Shown: positions 47,443 through 59,441 of the stretch, piece by piece
Position numbering within the stretch: the first letter of the stretch is position 1
Layout of the letters: every line of letters starts with the position of its first letter
DNA from: Trematomus loennbergii
Lineage: Eukaryota > Chordata > Actinopteri > Perciformes > Nototheniidae
Length of the DNA stretch: 64,000 nt
Direction of reading: 5' to 3'
Assembly (NCBI GenBank): GCA_012861695.1
Contig: JAAOOA010000126.1
Coordinates: 476,001 to 540,000, forward strand
The notes under the pieces: generated by a model
Databases searched by the model: none
What the model was told of the DNA's origin: nothing
What the model saw: the letters and a program-made list of their open reading frames with translations, nothing else
Program-made: the position numbers and the translations under genes

Positions 47443-48897
47443 TAAAGGTGGCTAATGTTGGGCTATAAAGGAACTACAGCACGGTCACATGACTTCACGT
47501 CACCACTGCTAAGCTAAAGGCGGCTAATGTTGGGCTATAAAGGAACTACAGTACGGTCACATGACTTCACGTCACCACTGCTAAGCTAAAGGTGGCTAAT
47601 GTTGGGCTATAGAGAACTACAGCACGGTCACATGACTTCACGTCACCACCGCTAAGCTAAAGGTGGCTAATGTTGGGCTATAAAGGAACTATAGCACGGT
47701 CACATGACTTCACGTCACCACCGCTAAGCAAAAGGCGGCTAATGTTGGGCTATAAAGGAACTACAGCACGGTCACATGACTTCATGTCACACCGCTAAGC
47801 TAAAGGTGGCTAATGTTGGGCTATAGAGGAACTACAGCACGGTCACATGACTTCACGTCACCACCGCTAAGCTAAAGGTGGCTAATGTTGGGCTATAAAG
47901 GAACTACAGCACGGTCACATGACTTCACGTCACCACCGCTAAGCTAAAGGTGGCTAATGTTGGGCTATAAAGGAACTACAGCACGGTCACATGACTTCAC
48001 GTCACCACTGCTAAGCTAAAGGTGGCTAATGTTGGGCTATAGAGGAACTACAGCACGGTCACATGACTTCACGTCACCACCGCTAAGCTAAAGGCGGCTA
48101 ATGTTGGGCTATAAAGGAACTACAGCACGGTCACATGACTTCACGTCACCACCGCTAAGCTAAAGGCGGCTAATGTTGGGCTATAAAGGAACTACAGCAC
48201 GGTCACATGACTTCATGTCACCACTGCTAAGCTAAAGGCGGCTAATGTTGGGCTATAAAGGAACTACAGCACGGTCACATGACTTCACGTCACCACTGCT
48301 AAGCTAAAGGCGGCTAATGTTGGGCTATAAAGGAACTACAGCACGGTCACATGACTTCATGTCACCACTGCTAAGCTAAAGGCGGCTAATGTTGGGCTAT
48401 AAAGGAACTACAGCACGGTCACATGACTTCACGTCACCACCGCTAAGCTAAAGGTGGCTAATGTTGGGCTATAAAGGAACTACAGCACGGTCACATGACT
48501 TCACGTCACCACCACTAAGCTAAAGGTGGCTAATGTTGGGCTATAAAGGAACTACAGCACGGTCACATGACTTCACGTCACAACGCTAAGCTAAAGGCGG
48601 CTAATGTTGGGCTATAGAGGAACTACAGCACGGTCACATGACTTCATGTCACCACTGCTAAGCTAAAGGTGGCTAATGTTGGGCTATAGAGGAACTACAG
48701 CACGGTCACATGACTTCATGTCACCACTGCTAAGCTAAAGGTGGCTAATGTTGGGCTATAGAGGAACTACAGCACGGTCACATGACTTCATGTCACAACC
48801 GCTAAGCTAAAGGTGGCTAATGTTGGGCTATAAAGGAACTACAACACGGTCACATGACTTCACGTCACAACCGCTAAGCTAAAGGGGCTAATGTTGG
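47443..48897 (-). repeat. 72-bp minisatellite, array B, about 20 copies, inverted
   Basis: The same unit as array A read on the minus strand (GGCTAATGTTGGGCTATAAA and CACATGACTTCACGTCACCA on plus). Units differ by single substitutions (ACCACC/ACCACTGC; GGTGGC/GGCGGC; TATAGAGG/TATAAAGG). The right flank, 48898-49060, is an inverted match to the left flank of array A (ATGGCGTTTAGTCGTCTCAT and ATGTCGTAGAACAAAACGTT). Confidence 0.95.
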
Positions 48898-50162
48898 GCC
48901 TGATGGCGTTTAGTCGTCTCATTTAGACCACCATTTACTGACGTATTATATGTCGTAGAACAAAACGTTAACATCTCTTCAGCTTGTGTTAACCACAGAC
49001 CTTATTTCAGGCTAACAACCAAAAACACATTCAGAAAACCATTGACCTCCAGACAAGGAGAACAGAAGTGCTAAACTAAGTTTGGCACTAAGTCTTGAAT
49101 AGTTGTAACACAGTGAATCAGTTCTCAGACTATCAAACTCCTGCTGTCACTGACAGAGGACACTGGCTGTGTGGGACGGATTTGAACAAGTCTGGGGTTT
49201 TAAAACGCTTTAAGTATTTGCATATTAAATCCTTTTTAAGGAAGGCGTGGGAACAGGAGGAAAGGAGCTGTCTCTACATTTATTTTATTTTAGACAAATT
49301 GCTCATGCAGATTTCCAAAGTAGAATAATCCTCTTTTCTTGAATTAAAATCAACATTTAGACACTTCAAGGACAACCTTGATGAAAAGCTCTTTAATACG
49401 TCCCTGTGTGCTCCTAACATTTCATCACTTTGAATTTGTCCCTGAAATTAATCTCCAGCTAAGTCCCTAACCCTGAAATACTTTCCAATGCTAATTAAAT
49501 GTAACACCCAATACACTTTCTAAATCTTCCTACGCAGGGTTTGCCAGCAGGTGTCGGTAAAAAGTAATTTTCTCAGTTTTTCGTGGAGATTTGTTGTCGA
49601 CCTTCATTTATCCCCTCTGTTGGAGAACTATCTGCATGCATGACGCAGTTATTTGATCATTTGGACCTGGTTAAATTGTCTAAATTAGCATTAAACGTGC
49701 TGTTATTGACATTAATTCAGGTTTTCTGAAGAGGTTGTGACCAGGCAGGGGTTATCATTTGTGCTTGCAAATAAACAATAATAACAACACTGATAACCAG
49801 GGGTTAAATTGGGGGATTTTATATGTTATAGGGCTCTGTTTGAAGGTGCGAGGGGGGGGTCTGATTATTTGACCTTAAGGGCTATACTGTATATGAGGCC
49901 CTAAAGTATCTGCTCCATTATCTGTATCAATGCCCACATTGATGCCACCAAATGACACAATCAATAGAAAGTGCTACAAATAAATTAAATTAAATCTTAA
50001 ATTATTCATATATTTACAAATATCCAACCTTCAAATTTATATTTTAAATCAACATTGCTCTGCACACTTGCTAAAGAACAGTTGTGTGGCAATCTCAGTT
50101 CATTTGAAGGGCTCCGTGTTACAAGACGGCCGGGTCGTTTGGCGGCACCGACTCTCTTTGTA
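48898..50162. other. fat2 intron, no gene recognised
   Basis: The first 165 bp are the array-associated flank shared with 11735-11955. The remainder shows no exon or element ends. Confidence 0.5.
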
Positions 50163-50207
50163 CACACACACACGCACACACACACACACACACACACGCA
50201 CACACGC
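50163..50207. repeat. (CA)n microsatellite
   Basis: CA tract with CG interruptions. Confidence 0.9.
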
Positions 50208-50781
50208 ACGGGCTTAGCCCCGGACAGCCCCGGCCCAATTTAACCCCTGCTGATAGCAATTAAGCGTAATTATAATCAACAAAAGATTATAAAGCCCATG
50301 GTGTTGGATTTGAGCTCATGGTATTTGACTGACAGGAAACACAGCGACGAGCGCTTTGCAGAAAATCTTCAAATTCCTCCCTTCATGCACAACATCTCGA
50401 GCTAGAGAGGGAAATATTAAAGAGAGACACAGAGAACATTAGCAGAGACAGTTTCAAGGTGAGAGTGGAAACAAGTTGATAAACAAGAGTGGTTTTTACT
50501 TAGAGGTGAGGCTGAGACAAAGGATGGAGGAAAAGAGAGAAACCAAGAGAGTGAAAGATGGACGAAGAGGTGAGAAACAGATAAAAGATCCGGGAGACAA
50601 GTGTTTAAGAGTAGAGATGAAGATGGAGAGACTGAAAGAAAGATGGAGGTCAAACGAAGATAGCAAGAAGGAAGGGACAAGTATAGATGAGAGGAGGAGG
50701 AGGTGGACAAGATGTTTTAAGATAAAAAAATATGGCCCTTTAAATCTGGTGATTAAAAGGGCCGTATTCTGCTCATATTCA
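50208..50781. other. fat2 intron, purine-rich, no gene
   Basis: At 50510-50720 the plus strand is strongly purine-rich (GAGAGAAACCAAGAGAGTG and similar). An arginine/lysine-rich frame there is compositional and not called. TATGGCCCTTTAA at 50731 and TTAAAAGGGCCGTATTCTGC at 50753 look like transposon ends. Confidence 0.45.
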
Positions 50782-51652
50782 TATCAGTATGTAGTGTCTC
50801 TACTTTAAATTAAAGTCCTCTCCTGCTGATGTTCAGGTGTATATCAGTATGTAGTGTCTCTACTTTAAAGAGTCCTCTCCTGCTGATGTTCAGGTGTATA
50901 TCAGTATGTAGTGTCTCTACTTTAAAGAGTCCTCTCCTGCTGATGTTCAGGTGTATATCAGTATGTAGTGTCTCTACTTTAAAGAGTCCTCTCCTGCTGA
51001 TGTTCAGGTGTATATCAGTATGTAGTGTCTCTACTTTAAAGAGTCCTCTCCTGCTGATGTTCAGGTGTATATCAGTATGTAGTGTCTCTACTTTAAAGAG
51101 TCCTCTCCTGCTGATGTTCAGGTGTATATCAGTATGTAGTGTCTCTACTTTAAAGAGTCCTCTCCTGCTGATGTTCAGGTGTATATCAGTATGTAGTGTC
51201 TCTACTTTAAAGAGTCCTCTCCTGCTGATGTTCAGGTGTATATCAGTATGTAGTGTCTCTACTTTAAAGAGTCCTCTCCTGCTGATGTTCAGGTGTATAT
51301 CAGTATGTAGTGTCTCTACTTTAAAGAGTCCTCTCCTGCTGATGTTCAGGTGTATATCAGTATGTAGTGTCTCTACTTTAAAGAGTCCTCTCCTGCTGAT
51401 GTTCAGGTGTATATCAGTATGTAGTGTCTCTACTTTAAAGAGTCCTCTCCTGCTGATGTTCAGGTGTATATCAGTATGTAGTGTCTCTACTTTAAAGAGT
51501 CCTCTCCTGCTGATGTTCAGGTGTATATCAGTATGTAGTGTCTCTACTTTAAAGAGTCCTCTCCTGCTGATGTTCAGGTGTATATCAGTATGTAGTGTCT
51601 CTACTTTAAAGAGTCCTCTCCTGCTGATGTTCAGGTGTATATCAGTATGTAT
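50782..51652. repeat. 57-bp minisatellite, 15 copies, essentially perfect
   Basis: The unit is GATGTTCAGGTGTATATCAG, TATGTAGTGTCTCTACTTTA, AAGAGTCCTCTCCTGCT. From 50828 to 51626 there are exactly 14 periods of 57 bp with no length change and no substitution that I can see. The 281-codon plus-strand frame exists only because 57 is divisible by 3. It lies in the last fat2 intron. Confidence 0.96.
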
Positions 51653-52639
51653 GGACTATATGTTGGAGCGTTAGCCAATAGGAGCTATCTATCATCCTGC
51701 CAAGCTTTTATACCAAACTTATATCTTCTTTTCAGAATTTAAAACCAATTTTGTGCAGAGAACATGGACAATGCGGTCCAGTGGCACAAAAAAAAACGAA
51801 GTGAAGAGGATTCAGCTGACGTCCACTTTAACAACGAGGCGGATAACGACTAAGGTCACGCAGATGAACCCTCTTCATCTGTCTGGAGCATAGCTTATTG
51901 ATCTGTTGCATGAAAGAAAAAATGTCTGCACAAAAAATCAAAAGGAAGACTGAGAGAGAAAGGTTAGGAGGGCAAAAAGGAAGGAAGCAGGATAACAAAA
52001 GAGCAGAAGGAGATGGGGTGAGTAAGAGTGCAACAGGAAAGAAAAAGGTTATAAAAATAAAGATAATAAGAGAGGGCGAGACAAAGCGCCTCATGCAAGA
52101 ACATTTCCTCTCCTAAAACTGAGGTTCTTTTTTATATGCGTTGGATTTGACACCATGCACGTACTCTTATCGCACAAAACGTTGTCGGAAATGAGTCGCG
52201 GCGATGTAATTAATGACGGTGTGCGTTCAAAAGATTGGGCCATTAATAAAATTGTCTTCAAATTACCATGTAAAGCTCTAGTTCTTATACACAAATGATG
52301 GGTGAAAGTTATAAGAAGCCATTTCATACACTGGTATTTATGAAGAGGAACATATGGTAGGAATATGTCACAACTACGAGGTGGAGATTCAGTAGAAGAT
52401 GTATATTGAGTTTTTTTTTTAAATGGCACATTTATAAAACTTAATTTAGTTTTGTCTGATTCATTGTTCTATTTTGGCGAATAGGTTTCTCCTTGAGGCC
52501 TTAAACAGAGTAAGAGAAGGTGCCATGTTATTTTATGTATCTTCAGTCAATCTTACATTTGACCAATCACCTATTTGTGCATATTACAATGCTTTATTAG
52601 CTAGTTTGATTTAGAAACACAGAATATGGGGGTTTCAAA
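51653..52639. other. fat2 intron, no gene recognised
   Basis: A purine-rich patch at 51910-52090 and otherwise ordinary AT-rich intron. Confidence 0.5.
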
Positions 52640-54170
52640 ATGATGGGCCATTAGAAAAATATGGGCTATTGGGAAAAATGGGCCATTGGGAAGAAGATTG
52701 GCCATTGATAAGAAGATGGGACATTGGGAAGAAGATGGGACATTGGGAAGAAGATGGGACATTGGGAAGAAGATGGGACATTGGGAAAAATATGGACATT
52801 GGGAAGAAGATGGGACATTGGGAAGAAGATGGGACATTGGGAAGAAGATTGGACATTGGGAAGAAGATTGGCCATTGATAAGAAGATGGGACATTGGGAA
52901 GAAGATGGGACATTGGGAAGAAGATGGGACATTGGGAAGAAGATGGGACATTGGGAAGAAGATGGGACATTGGGAAAAATATGGGACATTGGGAAGAAGA
53001 TGGGACATTGGGAAGAAAGATGGGACATTGGGAAGAAGATGGGACATTGGGAAAAAGATGGGACATTGGAAAAAGATGGGACATTGGGAAAAAGATGGGA
53101 CATTGGGAAGAAGATTGGCCATTGGGAAGAAGATGGGACATTGGGAAGAAGATGGGACATTGGGAAAAAGATGGGACATTGGGAAGAAGATTGGCCATTG
53201 ATAAGAAGATGGGACATTGGGAAAAAGATGGGACATTGGGAAGAAGATTGGCCATTGGGAAGAAGATTGGCCATTGGGAAGAAGATGGGACATTGGGAAG
53301 AAGATGGGACATTGGGAAGAAGATTGGCCATTGGGAAGAAGATGGGACATTGGGAAGAAGATTGGCCATTGATAAGAAGATGGGACATTGGGAAGAAGAT
53401 GGGACATTGGGAAGAAGATTGGCCATTGGGAAGAAGATGGGACATTGGGAAGAAGATTGGCCATTGATAAGAAGATGGGACATTGGGAAGAAGATGGGAC
53501 ATTGGGAAGAAGATTGGCCATTGGGAAGAAGATTGGCCATTGATAAGAAGATGGGACATTGGGAAGAAGATGGGACATTGGGAAGAAGATTGGCCATTGG
53601 GAAGAAGATTGGCCATTGGGAAGAAGATGGGACATTGGGAAAAAGATGGGACATTGGGAAGAAGATTGGCCATTGGGAAGAAGATTGGCCATTGGGAAGA
53701 AGATGGGACATTGGGAAGAAGATTGGCCATTGGGAAGACGATGGGACATTGGGGAAAAGATGGGCCATTGGGAAAAGATGGGCCATTGGGGGAAAAAAGA
53801 TGGGCCTTTGGGGAAAAGATGGGACATTGGGAAGAAGATTGGCCATTGGGAAGAAGATGGGACATTGGGAAGAAGATGGGACATTGGGGAAAAGATGGGC
53901 CATTGGGAAGAAGATGGGACATTGGGGAAAAGATGGGACATTGGGAAGAAGATGGGACATTGGGGAAAAGATGGGCCATTGGGGGAAAAAAGATGGGCCA
54001 TTGGGGAAAAGATGGGCCATTGGGAAGAAGATTGGCCATTGGGAAGAAGATGGGACATTGGGGAAAAGATGGGCCATTGGGGGAAACAAGATGGGCCATT
54101 GGGGAAAAGATGGGCCATTGGGGAAAAGATGGGCCATTGGGGAAAAGATGGGCCATTGGGAAAAGATGGA
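52640..54170. repeat. 19-bp minisatellite, about 80 copies
   Basis: The core unit GGGACATTGGGAAGAAGAT alternates with variants TTGGCCATTGGGAAGAAGA and GGCCATTGATAAGAAGAT. Toward 54170 it shifts to GGGGAAAAGATGGGCCATT. Open frames of 200-538 codons on both strands are by-products of stop-free repeat units, not genes. It lies about 90 bp from the fat2 exon ending at 54263, inside the intron. Confidence 0.95.
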
Positions 54171-54262
54171 CAGTTCCCCGAGAGATAAAGACTACAAAAT
54201 AATAGGGTAAGGTACACTCAAACACAAACACTCAAAATGCTCATCATGCATAAATCACACAC

Positions 54263-54540
54263 CTTCGTAGTCCATGTCCCAGTGGGTCTTCCTGATGGAG
54301 TCGTTATCAGAGCTGGACGGGGGTCTCGGGGGGAGGTTAGGGGCCACGCTGCACACCACCGGCCCCTGCATCTTTGAGCAGGAAACCCCTCCCGAGGAGA
54401 TGATTTGACTGCCAGGGCGCTGCAACCTGAACGGCGTGTTGTCAAGGTCGTTGTTGGAACCGACCAATGAGCTCATCTCGATCGGGTTCATCTCCCGCTT
54501 CTCCGCTTTCATGCTCTTGGTCAGGGTGGGGTGGAAGTAG
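54263..54540 (-). CDS. fat2: FAT2 cytoplasmic exon
   Basis: It opens after a CCCCCCACAG acceptor and closes at a GAAG/GTGTGT donor. It encodes YFHPTLTKSMKAEKREMNPI, SSLVGSNNDLDNTPFRLQRP, the block VVCSVAPNLPPRPPSSSDND and SIRKTHWDMDYE. The VCSVAPNLPxxxP...SDxDSIxK motif is shared by the cytoplasmic tails of the FAT1/FAT2/FAT3 group. Junction phases are consistent: it supplies the last base of a Gly codon at its start and the first base of a Val codon at its end. The donor sits close to the 19-bp array. Confidence 0.88.
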
Positions 54541-54997
54541 CTGTGGGGGGGAGTTATGCGAAATGTTAAAAGATTATACACAAATAACCCAGCTACTAGT
54601 TGCAGTAAATAGTCAATTCATGGTTTTTTCTGCTGTTCAAATATGTATTACGGTTACAAAATATACAAGGATTGACTAATACCATAACATTGGGTAATGT
54701 AGTGTAAAACCCCTACAAGTTCCCAGTTACATTATTTAAGATTTCCTGTTTTTGGATGGATTAAATTCTCCTCCAGCTTTTTTTCTCTTGCTGCTTGGCT
54801 ATTTGCCATTGGATGAACAAAGGCTTTATAACCAACGAAAATCAAGAAATAAACTGCTGGAAAAGCGTTGTTTTAGATCTTTCAAACCTAACCCAACTAA
54901 ACCAAATCAAAACAGACTCGACTGTAGTTTTAACCTCGACTAATGGAATATGTTTAACTTTATAAACTTCACTTCAGACACAAACATCAGCTCTTAC

Positions 54998-55146
54998 CCA
55001 TTGGAGTCCTGCACACAGACGGGCGTCTTCTTCTTATTCTGGACGTAACGTTTCCTGATGCAAACGAAGATCCCAACCAAGAGAAGTAGTCCCAGCACGC
55101 TGACACTGATCTCCATGATCTCCATGTAGCCAATCATTGGAGACAC
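54998..55146 (-). CDS. fat2: FAT2 transmembrane exon
   Basis: Acceptor CTATCAG, donor GG/GTAAGA. It encodes VSPMIGYMEIMEISVSVLGL, the rest of the helix LLLVGIFVCI, and then a basic stop-transfer sequence RKRYVQNKKK and TPVCVQDSN. A single membrane helix with an extracellular EGF side and a cytosolic basic anchor fits a type I cadherin. 149 bp, phase 0 to phase 2. Confidence 0.88.
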
Positions 55147-55234
55147 CTGATAGGACAGCATCAATTAAAGATAATGTCTAATGCATGGTACCTATGGAAG
55201 TGTCATTGTAGGTACTAAAACACTAAACATGGTG

Positions 55235-55556
55235 AAGCAGCTTTTAGTTATTATGCTCCAAATATCTGGAACAAACTCCCAGAAACCTGCAGGTCCGCTG
55301 CAACTCGGACTACTTTTAAATGCAGGCTGAAGACTTTTCTTTTTGCCGCTGCTTTTAATTGAACTATTCCTATCTCACACCGCTCTGTAACTTTTATTAA
55401 TGTATTTTGTCTTTTAATGTTTATTTTATTATCTTTGCTTTTTAATGAATGTTTTGAAATGCCATTTTCTTAATGTCTTTCATTTTTGTAAAGCACTTTG
55501 AATTGCCTTGTGTTGAAGGGTGTTAAATAAATAAACTTGCCTTGCCTTGCCTTACA
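55235..55556 (+). mobile_element. 3' fragment of a LINE, (CTTGC)n tail
   Basis: The plus frame reads EAAFSYYAPNIWNKLPETCR, then FKCRLKTFLFAAAFN and a stop, the usual end of an L2-like reverse transcriptase. It is followed by AAAGCACTTTGAATTGCCTT and CTTGCCTTGCCTTGCC. 5'-truncated copy, in a fat2 intron. Confidence 0.75.
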
Positions 55557-55607
55557 CTGTTACTAATAAAAACAGTAGATCAATTCATGAGATATGCTTG
55601 GACTTAC

Positions 55608-55689
55608 ATCACGCATCGCCTCACAGAAGAAGGAGTCACCTGTGAGTTTACACTCATATCCTTCAGGACACAGATTGGGCGAACAGCAC
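55608..55689 (-). CDS. fat2: FAT2 membrane-proximal cysteine-rich exon
   Basis: 82 bp between a TCTCCTGCAG acceptor and a GAT/GTAAGT donor. It encodes CCSPNLCPEGYECKLTGDSF and FCEAMRD. The first Cys closes the second EGF repeat begun in the exon at 59115-59268. The remaining four-cysteine stretch lies between the EGF module and the membrane. Small and easily missed, but its phases link both neighbours exactly. Confidence 0.85.
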
Positions 55690-56884
55690 CTGCAGGAGAA
55701 AAGGAAATAGGAGATTTAGAAGATTTTAAAGATAATCTGTAATGCATGTTATTTTGCTGATGATGTACTGCTGACTATCATAAATAATCCATCGTCCTCT
55801 AAAACCTCAACAACCACCAGGAGAACAAATCTGCCAACTTTTTGCTGCAAGTTTGGATCCTGAAAATGTCAGAAATGGATTCAGCTTTCTCAATAATCCA
55901 CAAAACGACTCCAATATTGTCAAAATCAGTCAATATCAAACGTCTGTCCATATGGGCTACAATGCTGATTATTGCTAACTAGCAATTGCTAACACTTGGA
56001 CTCAAGGAGCTCAAAAATAGAATACTACAGCGCTTAAGGTTGGACCATAATGTTAGTAAGCTTAAAGTTAACATGTAACAGTTGTTATGGATGCATAATA
56101 AACAGTATCATGTTTTATCTAAATCCCAATGTCAACAAGCATTTTGTATTAATTAAAGGCAGCAAAGGTCAGAACTGAGCACATTTTAATATTTGCACGT
56201 TTTTCCCAAGTAAGATCGGATTGCATTATTTACCGTTAGTGCTTATTGCATATTATAATCAAGTCCTGCAGCGCTAGCATGTAACAAATAAACACGGATA
56301 ACTGACAGTAAGATGCAGTTAAAGGTTTCACATGTAATATTTCAAGGATATCTGTGGACATAGATTTTCTTTCTCAGGCAGAAATCCTCTTTCAGCTACT
56401 CATTATTCAGGAAATGTTAACAATGGTGTCAGAAACTCTGAATAGTCTGGATTGTGGCCCAAAGATTAAATAAAAAAATTACAGCACGAAGGCGTCCACC
56501 TTGTCCCGGGAATTAAGGTTATATTTTACTGATGAGGCAGAGAGCTTCACTTCCAGACTCACAACCCAGAGGACGGACCGGCAGACCTCTGATTAACAGA
56601 TGCCGCTACTTCGATTCTGACAAAACCTATCTTTTTGTTTTATATAAAAACTACCGGGTGTTTGGCTTTTCAAAATAATTTCCCAGGTGTTCAAATCCCT
56701 CACTGTGCACAGAATAGTACATTGCAGTAGTTACAGAGCAAACAGAGCAAAGTCCAGCATGTATTATTTTTCCTAGACAAGGAGATTCGTTTTTGAAAAG
56801 TTTCTTGATTAACTAAGTTGTCAAGTGCTTTATTTTATTTTGAATTGCACTCATTCATGTGGATGGTATTCAATTCAACCATTG
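55690..56884. other. fat2 intron, no feature
   Basis: Ordinary AT-rich intron. I recognise no element ends or exon. Confidence 0.5.
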
Positions 56885-58204
56885 AAGTCATGTGACCGTG
56901 CTGTAGTTCCTTTATAGCCCAACATTAGCCGCCTTTAACTTAGCAGTGGTGACGTGAAGTCATGTGACCGTGCTGTAGTTCCTTTAAAGCCCAACATTAG
57001 CCACCTTTAGCTTAGCGGTGGTGACGTGAAGTCATGTGATCGTGCTGTAGTTCCTTTATAGCCCAACATTAGCCGCCTTTAGCTTAGCGGTGGTGACGTG
57101 AAGTCATGGGACCGTGCTGTAGTTCCTTTATAGCCCAACATTAGCCGCCTTTAACTTAGCAGTGGTGACGTGAAGTCATGTGACCGTGCTGTAGTTCCTT
57201 TAAAGCCCAACATTAGCCACCTTTAGCTTAGCGGTGGTGACGTGAAGTCATGTGATCGTGCTGTAGTTCCTTTATAGCCCAACATTAGCCGCCTTTAGCT
57301 TAGCGGTGGTGACGTGAAGTCATGTGACCGTGCTGTAGTTCCTTTATAGCCCAACATTAGCCGCCTTTAACTTAGCAGTGGTGACGTGAAGTCATGTGAC
57401 CGTGCTGTAGTTCCTTTAAAGCCCAACATTAGCCACCTTTAGCTTAGCGGTGGTGACGTGAAGTCATGTGATCGTGCTGTAGTTCCTTTATAGCCCAACA
57501 TTAGCCGCCTTTAGCTTAGCGGTGGTGACGTGAAGTCATGGACCGTGCTGTAGTTCCTTTATAGCCCAACATTAGCCCTTTAGCTTAGCGGTGGTGACGT
57601 GAAGTCATGGGACCGTGCTGTAGTTCCTTTATAGCCCAACATTAGACGCCTTTAGCTTAGCGGTGGTGACGTGAAGTCATGTGACCGTGCTGTAGTTCCT
57701 TTATAGCCCAACATTAGCCGCCTTTAGCTTAGCGGTGGTGACGTGAAGTCATGGGACCGTGCTGTAGTTCCTCTATAGCCAAACATTAGCCACCTTTAGC
57801 TTAGCGGTGGTGATGTGAAGTCATGTGACCGTGCTGTAGTTCCTTTATAGCCCAACATTGCCTCCTTTAGCTTAGCGGTGGTGACGTGAAGTCTTGTGAC
57901 CGTGCTGTAGTTCCTTTATAGCCCAACATTAGCCACCTTTAGCTTAGCGGTGGTGACGTGAAGTCATGTGACCGTGCTGTAGTTCCTTTATAGCCCAACA
58001 TTAGCCACCTTTAGCTTAGAGGTGGTGACGTGAAGTCTTGTGACCGTGCTGTAGTTCCTTTATAGCCCAACATTAGCCACCTTTAGCTTAGCGGTGGTGA
58101 TGTGAAGTCATGTGACCGTGCTGTAGTTCCTTTATAGCCCAACATTAGCCGCCTTTAGCTTAGCGGTGGTGACGTGAAGTCATGGGACCGTGCTGTAGTT
58201 CCTT
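56885..58204 (+). repeat. 72-bp minisatellite, array C, about 18 copies, with 216-bp higher order
   Basis: Same unit and orientation as array A. The variant GCCTTTAACTTAGCAGTGG recurs at 56931, 57147 and 57363, exactly 216 bp (three units) apart, marking amplification of a trimer. Flanks differ from arrays A and B. It lies in a fat2 intron. Confidence 0.95.
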
Positions 58205-59114
58205 TTATTATTTTGTCGAGCAAACCAGGGAGATGCTAACTTCTGGGTCGACCTAGAAAAGTACGTCATCACTGCACCCCTCTATTATAAATAGATGTTC
58301 CTCCTATGTACTTGTGAAGATAATTATCCAATTAGAATCACTGTGGTTACGCACTGAGTTAATCACAACCCTACCTGTGTCACTGATCACTTATAATCCC
58401 CACGAGGAGCATCGCAATCCCACAGGCGGCCGTAATGAAAGCAGGAATATGCAAATGCTGCTGTAATTTCATTTGAACGTGACTGTTCCTCTTTGTAAGC
58501 TGCTGGTGGTGTGAGTGGAATACAATTAGGTTGTGTTATAGTACCGAGTGTGTGCCCAATGAAATATGGATGCAAATTCAAGGCCATGCACAGCTTTTGA
58601 GGAATGCAAATGCAGTACAAGTGATGTTGCATGTAATAAGGGGTTGTGTTTGAGTTGTACAACCTTTGTATACCTAATAAGGATGAAGGTGTACTGGCCT
58701 AACAATGACAAACATGTTGGGCATTTTCATTTTAAAGATGATAATTGTAATCTTATCTAAAAGCTTCTAAAACAGCCTTTCAATTAATATTTAATTCGAA
58801 AACTCTCCGGTTAAACGAGTAAATAAAATATATAATGCATTATCAGCTCTTCAGGGAAAACAAACACACATTCAACAGGAAAGAAACTAGAAAATGCAGT
58901 GAAAAAAAAAAATGAAATGACCCAATACCAAACCCTGTCGGACTCCAGATTTAACATTCAATCATTTTCGACTTTCTTTCAGAAACATTAACATTTAGTT
59001 GTTTTGAAATTACTTTACTGGACCACCCCTTTAATAGCATGTACCTGTATTGTCATGTAGTTTGTCATGATTTTAAGAATATGTTTAAAGTGAATAAATA
59101 TAATCTGTGTTTAC
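58205..59114. other. fat2 intron, no feature
   Basis: No exon or element recognised. Confidence 0.5.
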
Positions 59115-59268
59115 CGTGCTTCAGGGTTGTCCAGCGAGCAGTTACACATGTAACCGTCACTCTTGGGCACACACACCGTGCCGTCTTTACACGGATTGGA
59201 GACACACGGGTTGTTGTTGAGCTCGCAGCGGTTGCCGTGGAAGAGTCCTGAACACCTGCAGCGCGCCT
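59115..59268 (-). CDS. fat2: FAT2 EGF exon
   Basis: Acceptor TTTTCTCTGCAG, donor CACG/GTAAAC, 154 bp. It encodes ARCRCSGLFHGNRCELNNNP, CVSNPCKDGTVCVPKSDGYM and CNCSLDNPEA. This completes the first EGF repeat (begun in the laminin-G exon as CDTNPCQNQGVC) and carries five of six cysteines of the second. Laminin-G followed by two EGF modules and the membrane is the FAT2 layout (FAT1 and FAT3 have more EGFs; FAT4 has two laminin-G domains). Confidence 0.88.
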
Positions 59269-59441
59269 CTGCAGAGAAAACAGAACACACACAAAGAGAT
59301 ATTAAAAAAACTACAGCCACAGGTTTCCCCTGAAGGCAAATAAATAAACACAGCAAATGTCAACCCTCACCGCCAGAGATCATGAGAGTGATATTTGACG
59401 GTAAAGATTGTGTTGTTGTGTACCAACATGTCTGTTATTGG

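Noticed and set aside
50829..51674. 281-codon plus-strand frame, MFRCISVCSVSTLKSPLLL repeated
   Set aside because: The unit is 57 bp, a multiple of 3, so a stop-free unit stays open. It is inside a fat2 intron on the opposite strand and has no domain.
52601..54231. Open frames of 200-538 codons on both strands
   Set aside because: All are products of the stop-free 19-bp repeat. The predicted proteins are pure repeats (FFPMSHLLPNVPSSSQ type) with equally long frames in several phases.
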